Counted from the first letter of the stretch, positions 1 through 5,915 are shown. The stretch: 6,293 nucleotides of DNA from Alistipes sp. (GCA_031285485.1 JAITWC010000094.1:1-6293), one strand, 5' to 3'. Numbers and translations: made by a program. Notes: generated by a model not told the origin, from the sequence alone.

Positions 1-60
1 CTGCCTGAGATCGTGGACGAAATCTTGGGGCGGGGTTGTTTATCCGAAATTATTCATTAG
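1..60 (+). CDS. C-terminal end of an unidentified protein (partial)
   Basis: Frame 1 is open from the window edge for 19 codons and ends in TAG at 58-60. It reads LPEIVDEILGRGCLSEIIH, a plausible helical C-terminus with codon use like the genes further on. The three reverse-strand frames across this stretch all contain a stop (for example one right after ATGAATAATTTCGGA), so a - strand gene is not an alternative. The fragment is too short to assign a family. Everything after 60 turns into repeat-rich spacer. Confidence 0.4.
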   Translation: MPEIVDEILGRGCLSEIIH

Positions 61-77
61 CTTTGTGCCGGATTCTC

Positions 78-143
78 CGCCGGGGTCGAGTTATGAGACA
101 TGAGTTATGAGTTATGAGTGTGGATTTTTAGCAAGCCCCGGCG
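78..143. repeat. Inverted-repeat pair CGCCGGGG / CCCCGGCG, copy 1
   Basis: CGCCGGGG at 78-85 is the reverse complement of CCCCGGCG at 136-143, with 50 bp between. The same pair of arms with the same flanking words (TCTCCGCCGGGGT before, CCCCGGCGCG then GGG and CCA after) recurs at 183-226. Two copies of one degenerate inverted-repeat element therefore stand side by side in this gene-free stretch. Confidence 0.5.
88..118. repeat. Short imperfect tandem repeat (GAGTTATGAG, three copies)
   Basis: GAGTTATGAG occurs at 88-97, 102-111 and 109-118; the last two overlap with a 7-bp step. This is low-complexity, AT-rich sequence of the microsatellite kind. It lies in the loop of the first CGCCGGGG/CCCCGGCG inverted-repeat pair. 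No function is visible. Confidence 0.6.
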
Positions 144-182
144 CGAGGGTCCAAGTTAGTTTTTATGTAGTTAGTGGCTCTC

Positions 183-226
183 CGCCGGGGTGCGTTGTTT
201 TTGGGAATCTTCAACAATCCCCGGCG
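183..226. repeat. Inverted-repeat pair, copy 2: near-continuous hairpin
   Basis: CGCCGGGG at 183-190 pairs with CCCCGGCG at 219-226. Inside it TTGTT at 195-199 pairs with AACAA at 213-217, with an asymmetric bulge (4 nt against 1) between the two stems and a 13-nt loop. As RNA this would be a stable hairpin. It is followed by GCGGGGGCCAAAAAA rather than a T-run, so it is not a classical + strand terminator. Confidence 0.5.
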
Positions 227-243
227 CGGGGGCCAAAAAAGGG

Positions 244-343
244 CATTGAAAAGTTTCACAACCCGGCCCGACCCCTCGGCGGGCACTTTGCAAAGTTTCA
301 GAACCTCCGCCGACCCCTCGGCGGGCGTTTTGCAAAGTTTCAG
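244..343. repeat. Array A: 42-bp-period tandem repeat (about 2.4 units)
   Basis: The word AAGTTTCA recurs at 251, 293 and 335, exactly 42 bp apart, and the GACCCCTCGGCGGGC block recurs between them. The second unit holds a tidy hairpin, CCGCCGA (307-313), CCCC, TCGGCGG (318-324). Each later unit has a palindrome at the junction: CTTTGCAAAG at 286-295 and TTTGCAAA at 329-336. The first unit is degenerate (CATTGAAAAG at 244-253) but contains TTTCACAAC, the word that starts the palindrome of array B. The array lies between the partial gene at 1-60 and the gene stump at 389-547. The peptides it could encode are just 14-residue repeats and are not credible genes. Confidence 0.75.
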
Positions 344-344
344 G

Positions 345-360
345 GTTTCGCCGGCGAAAC
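345..360. repeat. Perfect 16-bp palindrome at the end of array A
   Basis: GTTTCGCCGGCGAAAC is a perfect palindrome with no spacer. It closes array A and lies 28 bp before the ATG at 389. A spacer-free palindrome is more in keeping with a dimeric protein-binding site than with an RNA hairpin, but no partner can be named from this sequence. Confidence 0.6.
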
Positions 361-388
361 ATAAACCGACCTCAAAACGATTACGGTC

Positions 389-547
389 ATGAAGATCGAA
401 GACATTTACCTCCATCGCCTCCGCAACGGCACCCGTTTCCGGTTCACGCGGTGTGTGGCGGCGCCGGCGGAGCGTGTTTTTCGGCGGCATGGCGACCGTC
501 GCGTAATTGGCACTATTTTACAATTTCGTTTCTCCCCCCTTACCTGA
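389..547 (+). pseudogene. N-terminal stump of a DUF6261-like gene
   Basis: An ATG at 389 opens a 52-codon frame that ends in TGA at 545-547. Its first 20 residues, MKIEDIYLHRLRNGTRFRFT, resemble the N-terminus I associate with Bacteroidota DUF6261 proteins (hydrophobic start, then L.RLRN..HFQF). Those proteins are several times longer and of unknown function. After residue 20 the frame turns into arginine-rich, low-quality sequence (CVAAPAERVFRRHGDRR) and stops, and neither other frame continues a recognisable protein. I read it as a truncated or decayed copy whose body has been lost. It lies just after array A and converges on the cysteate synthase gene, 43 bp away. The family assignment rests on one short motif recalled from memory; it could be an unrelated small ORF. 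Confidence 0.4.
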
Positions 548-590
548 ATCTGACGAAAATCTGTGCCCGACGGGAAATCCCCCAAAAGAT

Positions 591-1901
591 TCAAAAAATC
601 GCCTCGACCCGTTCGACGATCTCCTCGGCGGTGGTGTCGACAGCAAACACGAGGGTCGGTTGGAGGTGCCAAAGCTCCTTTCCGGCGGCCGTGAGGCACG
701 TTTTGTAGAGCGCCTCTCCTCCACCCGTTATGTTGAGCATCACCGTATCGTCGCTCTTGACGCGGCCGTCAGCCATCGCTTTCACGAGCGACGCGGTGGC
801 GACGGCGGCTGCGGGATGGATGTCCACCCCTTCGGTCTCGGCAAACAGCGCGGCGGCTTTGCGTGCTTGGGCGTTGGTGGCCACAACTATCTCACCGCCC
901 GTGTCCTTAAGAGCGTCGTACAGCCCTCCCGCCAGACCGTAAGGCGGCCTGCGGTTCGACAACACCTTCGCGTCGATGATCTCGGCGTCGCGCCGTGCGC
1001 GCCCCTCGTCGTAGTCGAGCATCACCCGCGAATCGACCCTCCACGCGTCATACATCGGCACGAAGGGAGCGTTTTGCGACACCACGAGGCGGCATTTTTT
1101 GATCCCGAACCGTCCGTCCTCCAACAGTCGCAGGTTTGCTTCCCACGCCGCAATGGCTCCAGTGCCACTCCCCACGGCCTGAAAATAGATGTCGGGGATC
1201 TCGCCTATGGTAGTTACGGCCGACAGCATGGTTGTTGCCATGCCGTCGCGCCTGGCCACGTTTTTGGCTCCTCCCTCGGCGAAGAAGCGGCGCGATTTGA
1301 GCGCGAGATTGCTTAGGTGGATCGCGTCGAAATAGTCGCTGCCCCGTTCGCTTGCGATGAGCTTCACGCAGTCATTCAAGGGTTTTTCGAACCACAGTGC
1401 GTCAAGGTTGTCGGCGGGCACGCTCAGCAGCAGCGGGATGTTGTTGTCGGAGCATACCTTTGCGAAGGCCCTCGCGGTGTTACCGGCGCTTGCCACCACA
1501 AGTATGCGTTCTTCTCCCTCGGGGATGCGCGCGCACACGCTGTACGCCTCGGTCTCCTTGAACGAGCAGGTGGACATACGCGCGCCATGTTTCGGGTTCC
1601 AGCCGCTGAAGGTTATCCACAGGTTGTCGAGGCCGAGTCTGTCGGCGAGACCCTTGCTTTTCCACGTGACGGGCGCCGCCGACCCGTGTAGCATACGGCG
1701 GACGGGCAGCCAGTCGTGGAATTTGTACAGGCCGTGGTCGTCGCCTTTGACTTCGATCTGTTTTTTGGCGTAAATAGCGCGAACCAACGACGGCGTACCG
1801 CACATCCGGTCTTCGAGCATCCAGCCAGTGTCATCGAACTCGCGGCCCGTCGCCACGCACTGCAAGGTGTATTCTGTGGGTTTGAAGTTTTCCATATCCA
1901 T
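591..1901 (-). CDS. Cysteate synthase (PLP-dependent, threonine-synthase fold)
   Basis: This enzyme is expected to convert O-phospho-L-serine and sulfite into L-cysteate and phosphate in the cytoplasm. The 436-residue protein is PLP fold-type II: the Schiff-base lysine is in SFKETEA (K115), SAGNTAR follows at 138-144, and the glycine-rich phosphate loop GSGTGA is at 244-249. The N-terminus (YTLQCVATGREFDDTGWMLE) and the WNPKHGARMSTCSFKE stretch resemble archaeal and Bacteroidota cysteate synthases more than ordinary threonine synthases, and the length fits. In methanogens cysteate feeds coenzyme M; in Alistipes, Odoribacter and Flavobacterium relatives it feeds capnine and sulfonolipids, the likely role here. 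Two ATGs are possible, at 1901 and 1895; neither has a clear ribosome-binding site, and I kept the longer form. No convincing -7 box lies upstream, where the sequence is AT-rich and follows a transposase remnant. Threonine synthase paralogue is the main alternative. Confidence 0.85.
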   Translation of the reverse strand: MDMENFKPTEYTLQCVATGREFDDTGWMLEDRMCGTPSLVRAIYAKKQIEVKGDDHGLYKFHDWLPVRRMLHGSAAPVTWKSKGLADRLGLDNLWITFSGWNPKHGARMSTCSFKETEAYSVCARIPEGEERILVVASAGNTARAFAKVCSDNNIPLLLSVPADNLDALWFEKPLNDCVKLIASERGSDYFDAIHLSNLALKSRRFFAEGGAKNVARRDGMATTMLSAVTTIGEIPDIYFQAVGSGTGAIAAWEANLRLLEDGRFGIKKCRLVVSQNAPFVPMYDAWRVDSRVMLDYDEGRARRDAEIIDAKVLSNRRPPYGLAGGLYDALKDTGGEIVVATNAQARKAAALFAETEGVDIHPAAAVATASLVKAMADGRVKSDDTVMLNITGGGEALYKTCLTAAGKELWHLQPTLVFAVDTTAEEIVERVEAIF

Positions 1902-1926
1902 GTTTTTCGGTTAAAATTGTTTTGTA

Positions 1927-2445
1927 TCTTTTGTTACCGATACTGTCCGTATGGCTCACAAAACTCGATAAAAATCCTTCGGTAAGCAGACTTTCCACAG
2001 CGGTCGGCACCCACGCCGCCTCTGTCAGGTTGCAGCGCATCGAGGCGCGACCACGCACGGTGATGTCGCCCGTGCCGTTTCGGGGTCGCGGCGGTGCGCC
2101 CAGGGGTGTCACAATGTTGTGAAACCACCAAACCGGTCGAAAAAGTACTTTCACAACGCTGTGATACCATCAAACCGACCGGAAAAATACTTTCACAACG
2201 CTGTGATACCACCAAACCGGTCGGAAAAGTACTTTCACAACGTTGTGATACCACCAAACCGGTCGGAAAAGTACTTTCACAACGTTGTGATACCACCAAA
2301 CCGACCGGAAAAGTACTTTCACAGAGTTGTGAAACCGCGACTCGATGCGGTTCTTCCGCCGCGCCGTGTCTTTCGTTATCGAGTTCTCAAGTCTTATCAA
2401 GGAACGTATCTCAAGCGGTTCGCCGTCGGGAGTGTAAACGACCTT
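1927..2445 (-). pseudogene. IS110-family transposase remnant, interrupted by array B
   Basis: Two - strand stretches look like pieces of an IS110/IS116/IS902-type transposase. The 5' piece (2445 to 2335) reads KVVYTPDGEPLEIRSLIRLE and then NSITKDTARRKNRIESRF, matching the arginine/lysine-rich linker (R.L.R....L......KNRI) after the DEDD domain. The 3' piece (2106 to 1927) contains GTGDITVRGRASMRCNLTEA followed by AWVPTAVESLLTEGF and GNKR, close to the conserved Transposase_20 core (G.IT.RG...LR..L.EAAW.A...DP). Both are in the same frame, and array B lies between them in place of the middle of the protein. A TGA precedes the first piece (2446-2448) and another falls inside the array (2170-2172). 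The DEDD catalytic domain and the middle part with the conserved serine are missing, so it cannot be active. No element ends are recognisable. The family call is by motif pattern only. Confidence 0.55.
2109..2332. repeat. Array B: 42-bp tandem repeat with six TCACA-N4-TGTGA palindromes
   Basis: The arms TCACA and TGTGA with a 4-nt centre occur at 2109, 2151, 2193, 2235, 2277 and 2319, exactly 42 bp apart. The arms never change, while the centres are ATGT, ACGC, ACGC, ACGT, ACGT and GAGT. With ACGT the site is a perfect 14-bp palindrome, TCACAACGTTGTGA. Between palindromes lies a second small element, CCGGTCGG or its exact reverse complement CCGACCGG, at 2133 (last base changed), 2175, 2217, 2259 and 2301, flanked by A-runs. 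The array lies on the side of the panCD genes towards cysteate synthase and inside a transposase remnant. Being 14 codons per unit it keeps that reading frame. Confidence 0.9.
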
Positions 2446-2565
2446 TCAACTCTCCCGCCCGGATAGGCGGCCGCCAAAAACTTGTGCAACGCACTGTGTT
2501 GTTAATCCGTAAAGTAGATTCCTCATGTTCGTTCGGAATGACGGTCTATGGCGCTCTGCCGATGT
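2446..2565. other. Spacer after panD with small inverted repeats; no gene
   Basis: No credible gene is visible in this 120-bp stretch downstream of panD. It holds CCGCC (2455-2459), 6 nt, GGCGG (2466-2470), overlapping the palindrome GGCGGCCGCC (2466-2475); then GTGC-AAC-GCAC (2484-2494), which has the AAC centre of the array C palindrome; then ATTCC (2518-2522) and GGAAT (2535-2539) within a GATTCCTC...GGAATGACGG motif, read on the - strand as CCGTCATTCCGA...GAGGAATC, a common type of intergenic repeat in many bacteria. None is followed by a T-run on the - strand, so no panD terminator is called. Confidence 0.45.
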
Positions 2566-2937
2566 TCAAACCTCACTCACAAACTCATGAGTCGATACCA
2601 ACCGGTTGTTGTCGGGGAAGATGACCCAGGGGGTGAATGTGCGGGCTTCTTCCATTGTCATGCGGGCGTAGGACATGATTATGATCTTGTCGCCGGGGTG
2701 GATCAGGCGGGCCGCCGCCCCGTTCAAGCCGATCGCGCCGCTGCCGCGGGGGCCGCGGATGACGTAGGTGTCGAGACGGGCGCCGTTGTCTATGTCGGCC
2801 ACTGTCACCTTCTCGCCCGCCACGAGATTCGCCGCGTCCATCAGATCCTCGTCGATGGTGATGCTGCCAACGTAGTTGATGTCGGCCTCGGTGACCGTCA
2901 CACGGTGTATCTTCGATTTGAGTACTTCAATTGTCAT
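2566..2937 (-). CDS. panD: Aspartate 1-decarboxylase (pyruvoyl-dependent)
   Basis: PanD removes the alpha-carboxylate of L-aspartate to give beta-alanine, which PanC joins to pantoate. The 123-residue proenzyme has the expected features: the self-cleavage site Gly24-Ser25 in YVGSITID (Ser25 becomes the pyruvoyl group), Lys9, Arg54 and Tyr58 in GARLDTYVI, and Asn72 in GLNGAAARL. Length is normal for the family, and the enzyme acts as a cytoplasmic tetramer after cleavage. The start ATG at 2937 lies inside the end of panC: the genes overlap by 11 nt in different frames, so panD is probably translated by coupling to panC. Nothing like panB is in the window. Downstream come small inverted repeats and the transposase remnant with array B, so the operon probably ends here. 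Confidence 0.95.
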   Translation of the reverse strand: MTIEVLKSKIHRVTVTEADINYVGSITIDEDLMDAANLVAGEKVTVADIDNGARLDTYVIRGPRGSGAIGLNGAAARLIHPGDKIIIMSYARMTMEEARTFTPWVIFPDNNRLVSTHEFVSEV

Positions 2938-3751
2938 ATCGCATATTGTCTATCAGCCGAACGTCGCCCGCCTGCACCGCGATGCACGCCTGAGGGCCCA
3001 TACGGTCGAAATATATCATCTTTAACACTCCGCTCCGCTCGATCTCGGCGCGGACGTATCTCTCCAACTCGCGCGGTGAAAGCTCGCCAGCCTTGAGCGC
3101 TCCGAGCCGTAGCGCACGGTGGATGTCGGGCGCGGCGGCGCGGTGGGCCGGGGTGAGCAGGGCGTTGCGCGACGACATGGCGAGTCCGTCCTCCTCCCTT
3201 ACCGTGGGGCACTCCACTATTTCTGCTTCGGCCCATGTCTCGCCCCTTTCTCGGGCCTGGCGCACCATCTCGCGGATGATGGCTACCTGTTGGTAGTCTT
3301 TCTGGCCGAAGTAGGCTCGGGCAGGTTGCACGAGTTCGAAGAGCTTTGAGACTACTTGTGCCACGCCTTGGAAATGGCCCGGACGGGTGGCTCCTTCCAT
3401 CACTTTGTCGAGCTCGCCGAAATCCCATTCGTTCTCTTTTTCTCTCTCCGCGTCGGCGGGGTATATCTCCTCGACGGTGGGCATGAACACCACTTCGACA
3501 CCTTCGGTGCGGAGCATCGCCATGTCCTGCTCCGGCGTGCGCGGGTAATTCTTCAGGTCGTTCGGGTCGTTGAACTGGGTGGGGTTTACGAATATGCTCG
3601 CAACCACCGTCCCGCCGTTCCGGCGCGCCGCGCGCACCAGCGACAGATGGCCCTCGTGCAACGCACCCATAGTCGGAACGAACTCTCTCGTCTCACAGGG
3701 CGCGTCCTTCAATGTGTCCAGAAGAGCCTCCCTCGTCTCTGCAATCCTCAT
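2927..3751 (-). CDS. panC: Pantothenate synthetase (pantoate--beta-alanine ligase)
   Basis: PanC condenses D-pantoate with beta-alanine using ATP, through a pantoyl-adenylate, to make pantothenate for CoA synthesis in the cytoplasm. The 274-residue protein has the family landmarks in order: PTMGALHEGH at 26-35 with the nucleotide-binding HxGH histidines H32 and H35, then IFVNPTQF and NDLKNYPRT, RPGHFQGVAQVV and YFGQKDYQQ for substrate binding, and the KMSKS-like loop DGLAMSSRNA. Length is normal. The ATG at 3751 gives the standard N-terminus (MRIAETREALLD). It is the first gene of a panC-panD pair and runs divergently from DPP III across a 78-bp gap. A TAACTTTA box 24 nt upstream on the - strand (3775-3782) is a plausible -7 element. 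Its TGA stop lies within panD. Confidence 0.96.
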   Translation of the reverse strand: MRIAETREALLDTLKDAPCETREFVPTMGALHEGHLSLVRAARRNGGTVVASIFVNPTQFNDPNDLKNYPRTPEQDMAMLRTEGVEVVFMPTVEEIYPADAEREKENEWDFGELDKVMEGATRPGHFQGVAQVVSKLFELVQPARAYFGQKDYQQVAIIREMVRQARERGETWAEAEIVECPTVREEDGLAMSSRNALLTPAHRAAAPDIHRALRLGALKAGELSPRELERYVRAEIERSGVLKMIYFDRMGPQACIAVQAGDVRLIDNMRYDN

Positions 3752-3774
3752 TTATGCAAGTTCAAAAATCGCGG

Positions 3775-3801
3775 TAAAGTTAGAAAAAAATGATAACTTT
3801 G
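3775..3801. promoter_or_regulatory. Compact divergent promoter: two -7 boxes as an inverted repeat
   Basis: TAACTTTG at 3794-3801 matches the Bacteroidota sigma -7 box TAnnTTTG exactly and points to DPP III, with the ATG 28 bp further on. On the other strand TAACTTTA (3775-3782) is a one-mismatch copy pointing to panC. Together they form an inverted repeat, AAAGTTA, 11-nt A-rich spacer, TAACTTT. No TTTG -33 box stands at the usual distance on either strand, so promoter strength cannot be judged. The + strand box is the better supported of the two. Confidence 0.5.
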
Positions 3802-3819
3802 CGACCGAACAGAATTTTT

Positions 3820-3828
3820 GGAGGAGGA
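3820..3828 (+). promoter_or_regulatory. Ribosome-binding site that decides the DPP III start
   Basis: GGAGGAGGA runs from 3820 to 3828, just before ATG at 3830; its GGAGGA core ends 4 nt before the ATG. A longer reading from TTG at 3818 would place this Shine-Dalgarno sequence inside the coding region and would put acidic residues (EED) ahead of the signal peptide, so the ATG is the better start. A strong Shine-Dalgarno is not the rule in Bacteroidota. Confidence 0.7.
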
Positions 3829-3829
3829 T

Positions 3830-5911
3830 ATGAAACGTATTTTAACGGTTATTGCGATGGGAGCGACGGTTTTCGGAATGGAAGCGTGCGATAAAAGAGA
3901 CAAACAAGTGGTAGAGGATAGCTTTCAGTGGACGATAGACCGATTCGACGACATAAGGGTGATGCGATACCGCGTGCCGGGATTCGAGGAGTTGTCGCCC
4001 GACCAAAAACTGCTGGTCTACTATCTCAGCGAGGCGGCGCTCTCGGGGCGCGACATTTTGTGGGATCAGAATTTCCGCTACAACCTGGCCGTGAGGCGCA
4101 CTCTGGAGGGGATTTACCGCTCGTGGGAGGGCGATCGCACGGGCGGGGAGTGGGCCGCGTTCGAGACTTATTTAAAGAAGGTATGGTTCGCCAACGGGGT
4201 GCATCACCACTATTCGGGCGACAAGTTCGTGCCGGGTTTCGCGGCGGAGTATTTCGACGCGCTGCTGGCTGGCGTTCCCAACGAGGCGCTGCCGCTGGAC
4301 TTAACCTCGGGGGGACGCGAGGAACTTTTGAAGACCGTGCGGGACGTGATATTCGACCCCGCGGCGTGGCCCGTGCGCGTCAATCAGGCCGAGGGAGAGG
4401 ATCTGCTCGCGACCAGCGCGATGAACTACTACGAGGGGGTGACGCAGGCCGAGGCCGAGAAGTTTTACGCCGACATGGCCGCCGCCGACGCCGCCGATCC
4501 GAGGCCGGTGTCTTACGGTCTCAACTCGAAGCTGACGAACGCGAAGCCGCGCTATCAGACCACGCAGCGCAGCGCACCCTATGAAGTGGTGTGGCGAGAG
4601 GGCGGAATGTACGGCGCGGCCATCAGCCAGATCGTGTACTGGCTGGAGAAGGCTTACGAGGTGGCCGGCGGGACGCAGAAAGAGATCATCGAGGCGCTCA
4701 TCAAATATTACCGCACCGGGAACCTGCGCGACTTCGACGCTTACAGCGTGGCGTGGGTGGAGGATACGGCCTCGGAGATCGACTTCATCAACGGTTTCAT
4801 CGAGAATTACGGCGACCCGCTCGGGATCAAGGCGTCGTGGGAGGCGAACGTCAGTTTCGTTGACCGCGAGGCCACCCGGCGGACGGAGATCATAAGCGGG
4901 AACGCGCAGTGGTTCGAGGACAACTCGCCCGTCGAGGCGCGGTTCCGCAAGGCCGAGGTGAAAGGTGTGTCGGCGAAGGTTATCACAGTGGCCACGATAG
5001 GCGGCGACTGCTATCCCGCCACGCCGATCGGCATCAACCTGCCCAACGCCGACTGGATCAGGCGCGACCACGGCTCCAAGTCCGTCACCATACAGAACAT
5101 CACCGACGCCTACGACGCGGCCGCCGAGGGCAACGGTTTCCGCGAGGAGTTCGTGCTGCGCGGGGAGGACCGCGAGCGGATGAAGCAGTACGGTTCGCTC
5201 GGCAGCAACCTCCACACCGACCTGCACGAGTGCCTCGGGCACGGGAGCGGGCAGTTGGCACCGGGAGTGACGGGGGCCGAGCTGAGGCAGTACGGTTCGG
5301 CGGTGGAGGAGGCGCGGGCCGACCTGTTCGCGCTCTGGTACATTGCCGATCCGAAGCTGGTCGAACTCGGCCTCATCCCCTCGTTGGATGTGGCCCGGGC
5401 CGAGTACGCGAGCTACATGATGAACGGGCTGCAGACGCAGCTGGCGCGTGTCGCCCCCGGCAAAAACGTCGAGGAGAGCCACATGCGCAACCGCGCCGCC
5501 ATCGCCGCGTGGTGTTACGAGAGGGGCCGCGCCGACAACGTGATCGAAAAGGTGGTCGAGGGTGGCAAAACCTACGTCGTGGTGAACGATTTCGAAAAAC
5601 TGCGCGGGCTTATCGGCGAGTTGCTGGGCGAGGTGCAGCGCATCAAGAGCGAGGGCGACTTCGAGGCGGGGCGCGACTTCATCGAGAAGTACGGTGTTCG
5701 GGTAGATCCGGCGATCCACGCCGAGGTGCTGGAGCGTTACGGCGCTCTCGGGATCGCCCCCTACGGCGGTTTCGTCAACCCGCGCTACGAGCCGGTGCGC
5801 GACCCGAACAGCGGGGAGATCACCGACGTGCGCGTCACCTACGACGAGAGCTACGTCGACCAGATGATGCGCTACGGCCGCAATTACTCTTTCCTGCCCA
5901 CGCAGAACTGA
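3830..5911 (+). CDS. Dipeptidyl peptidase III (M49 zinc metallopeptidase), putative lipoprotein
   Basis: M49 peptidases release dipeptides from the N-terminus of short peptides. The hexapeptide signature HECLGH at 466-471 gives zinc ligands H466 and H471 and catalytic E467; the second motif EEARAD at 493-498 gives the third ligand, E494. HECLGH, with Cys where animal enzymes have Leu, is the Bacteroides form, and the 22-residue gap between the ligand motifs is short, as I recall for the B. thetaiotaomicron enzyme. The conserved GGDCYPATPIGINLPN block is at 391-406. The protein is 693 residues, near the family's usual size. The N-terminus MKRILTVIAMGATVFGMEAC looks like a lipoprotein signal with lipid-modified C20, although the lipobox (M-E-A-C) is poor, so an envelope location is inferred. 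It is transcribed divergently from panC from a TAACTTTG box. It ends 5 nt before a hairpin and array C. Confidence 0.92.
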   Translation: MKRILTVIAMGATVFGMEACDKRDKQVVEDSFQWTIDRFDDIRVMRYRVPGFEELSPDQKLLVYYLSEAALSGRDILWDQNFRYNLAVRRTLEGIYRSWEGDRTGGEWAAFETYLKKVWFANGVHHHYSGDKFVPGFAAEYFDALLAGVPNEALPLDLTSGGREELLKTVRDVIFDPAAWPVRVNQAEGEDLLATSAMNYYEGVTQAEAEKFYADMAAADAADPRPVSYGLNSKLTNAKPRYQTTQRSAPYEVVWREGGMYGAAISQIVYWLEKAYEVAGGTQKEIIEALIKYYRTGNLRDFDAYSVAWVEDTASEIDFINGFIENYGDPLGIKASWEANVSFVDREATRRTEIISGNAQWFEDNSPVEARFRKAEVKGVSAKVITVATIGGDCYPATPIGINLPNADWIRRDHGSKSVTIQNITDAYDAAAEGNGFREEFVLRGEDRERMKQYGSLGSNLHTDLHECLGHGSGQLAPGVTGAELRQYGSAVEEARADLFALWYIADPKLVELGLIPSLDVARAEYASYMMNGLQTQLARVAPGKNVEESHMRNRAAIAAWCYERGRADNVIEKVVEGGKTYVVVNDFEKLRGLIGELLGEVQRIKSEGDFEAGRDFIEKYGVRVDPAIHAEVLERYGALGIAPYGGFVNPRYEPVRDPNSGEITDVRVTYDESYVDQMMRYGRNYSFLPTQN

Positions 5912-5915
5912 CGGC

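Noticed and set aside
35..65. TTG then 19 bp then TAGCTTTG, a good match to a Bacteroidota promoter
   Set aside because: The box overlaps the stop codon of the upstream gene, and no gene begins within 300 bp except the stump at 389. It may be chance, or may serve an untranslated transcript through array A.
507..1316. A + strand open frame opposite the cysteate synthase gene
   Set aside because: It is antisense to a gene with clear PLP motifs; its histidine- and arginine-rich composition is typical of a shadow frame.
1925..1933. TATCTTTTG on the + strand, similar to a -7 box
   Set aside because: Wrong spacing by one base, and it would transcribe towards array B, with no + strand gene downstream.
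1902..2108. A riboswitch or leader RNA upstream of cysteate synthase
   Set aside because: No known aptamer core is visible, and most of the stretch reads as transposase remnant on the - strand.
2109..2332. A CRISPR array
   Set aside because: The repeat is a continuous 42-bp tandem with no unique spacers, and no cas gene is present. The same applies to arrays A and C.
2094..2624. + strand frames reading through array B, giving 14-residue repeats
   Set aside because: The repetition is explained by the 42-bp DNA unit, and the sequence after the repeats has no coding character. No start signal is visible.
3818..3829. A TTG start for DPP III, four codons earlier
   Set aside because: It would bury the Shine-Dalgarno sequence in the coding region and add acidic residues before the signal peptide; the ATG at 3830 is better placed.
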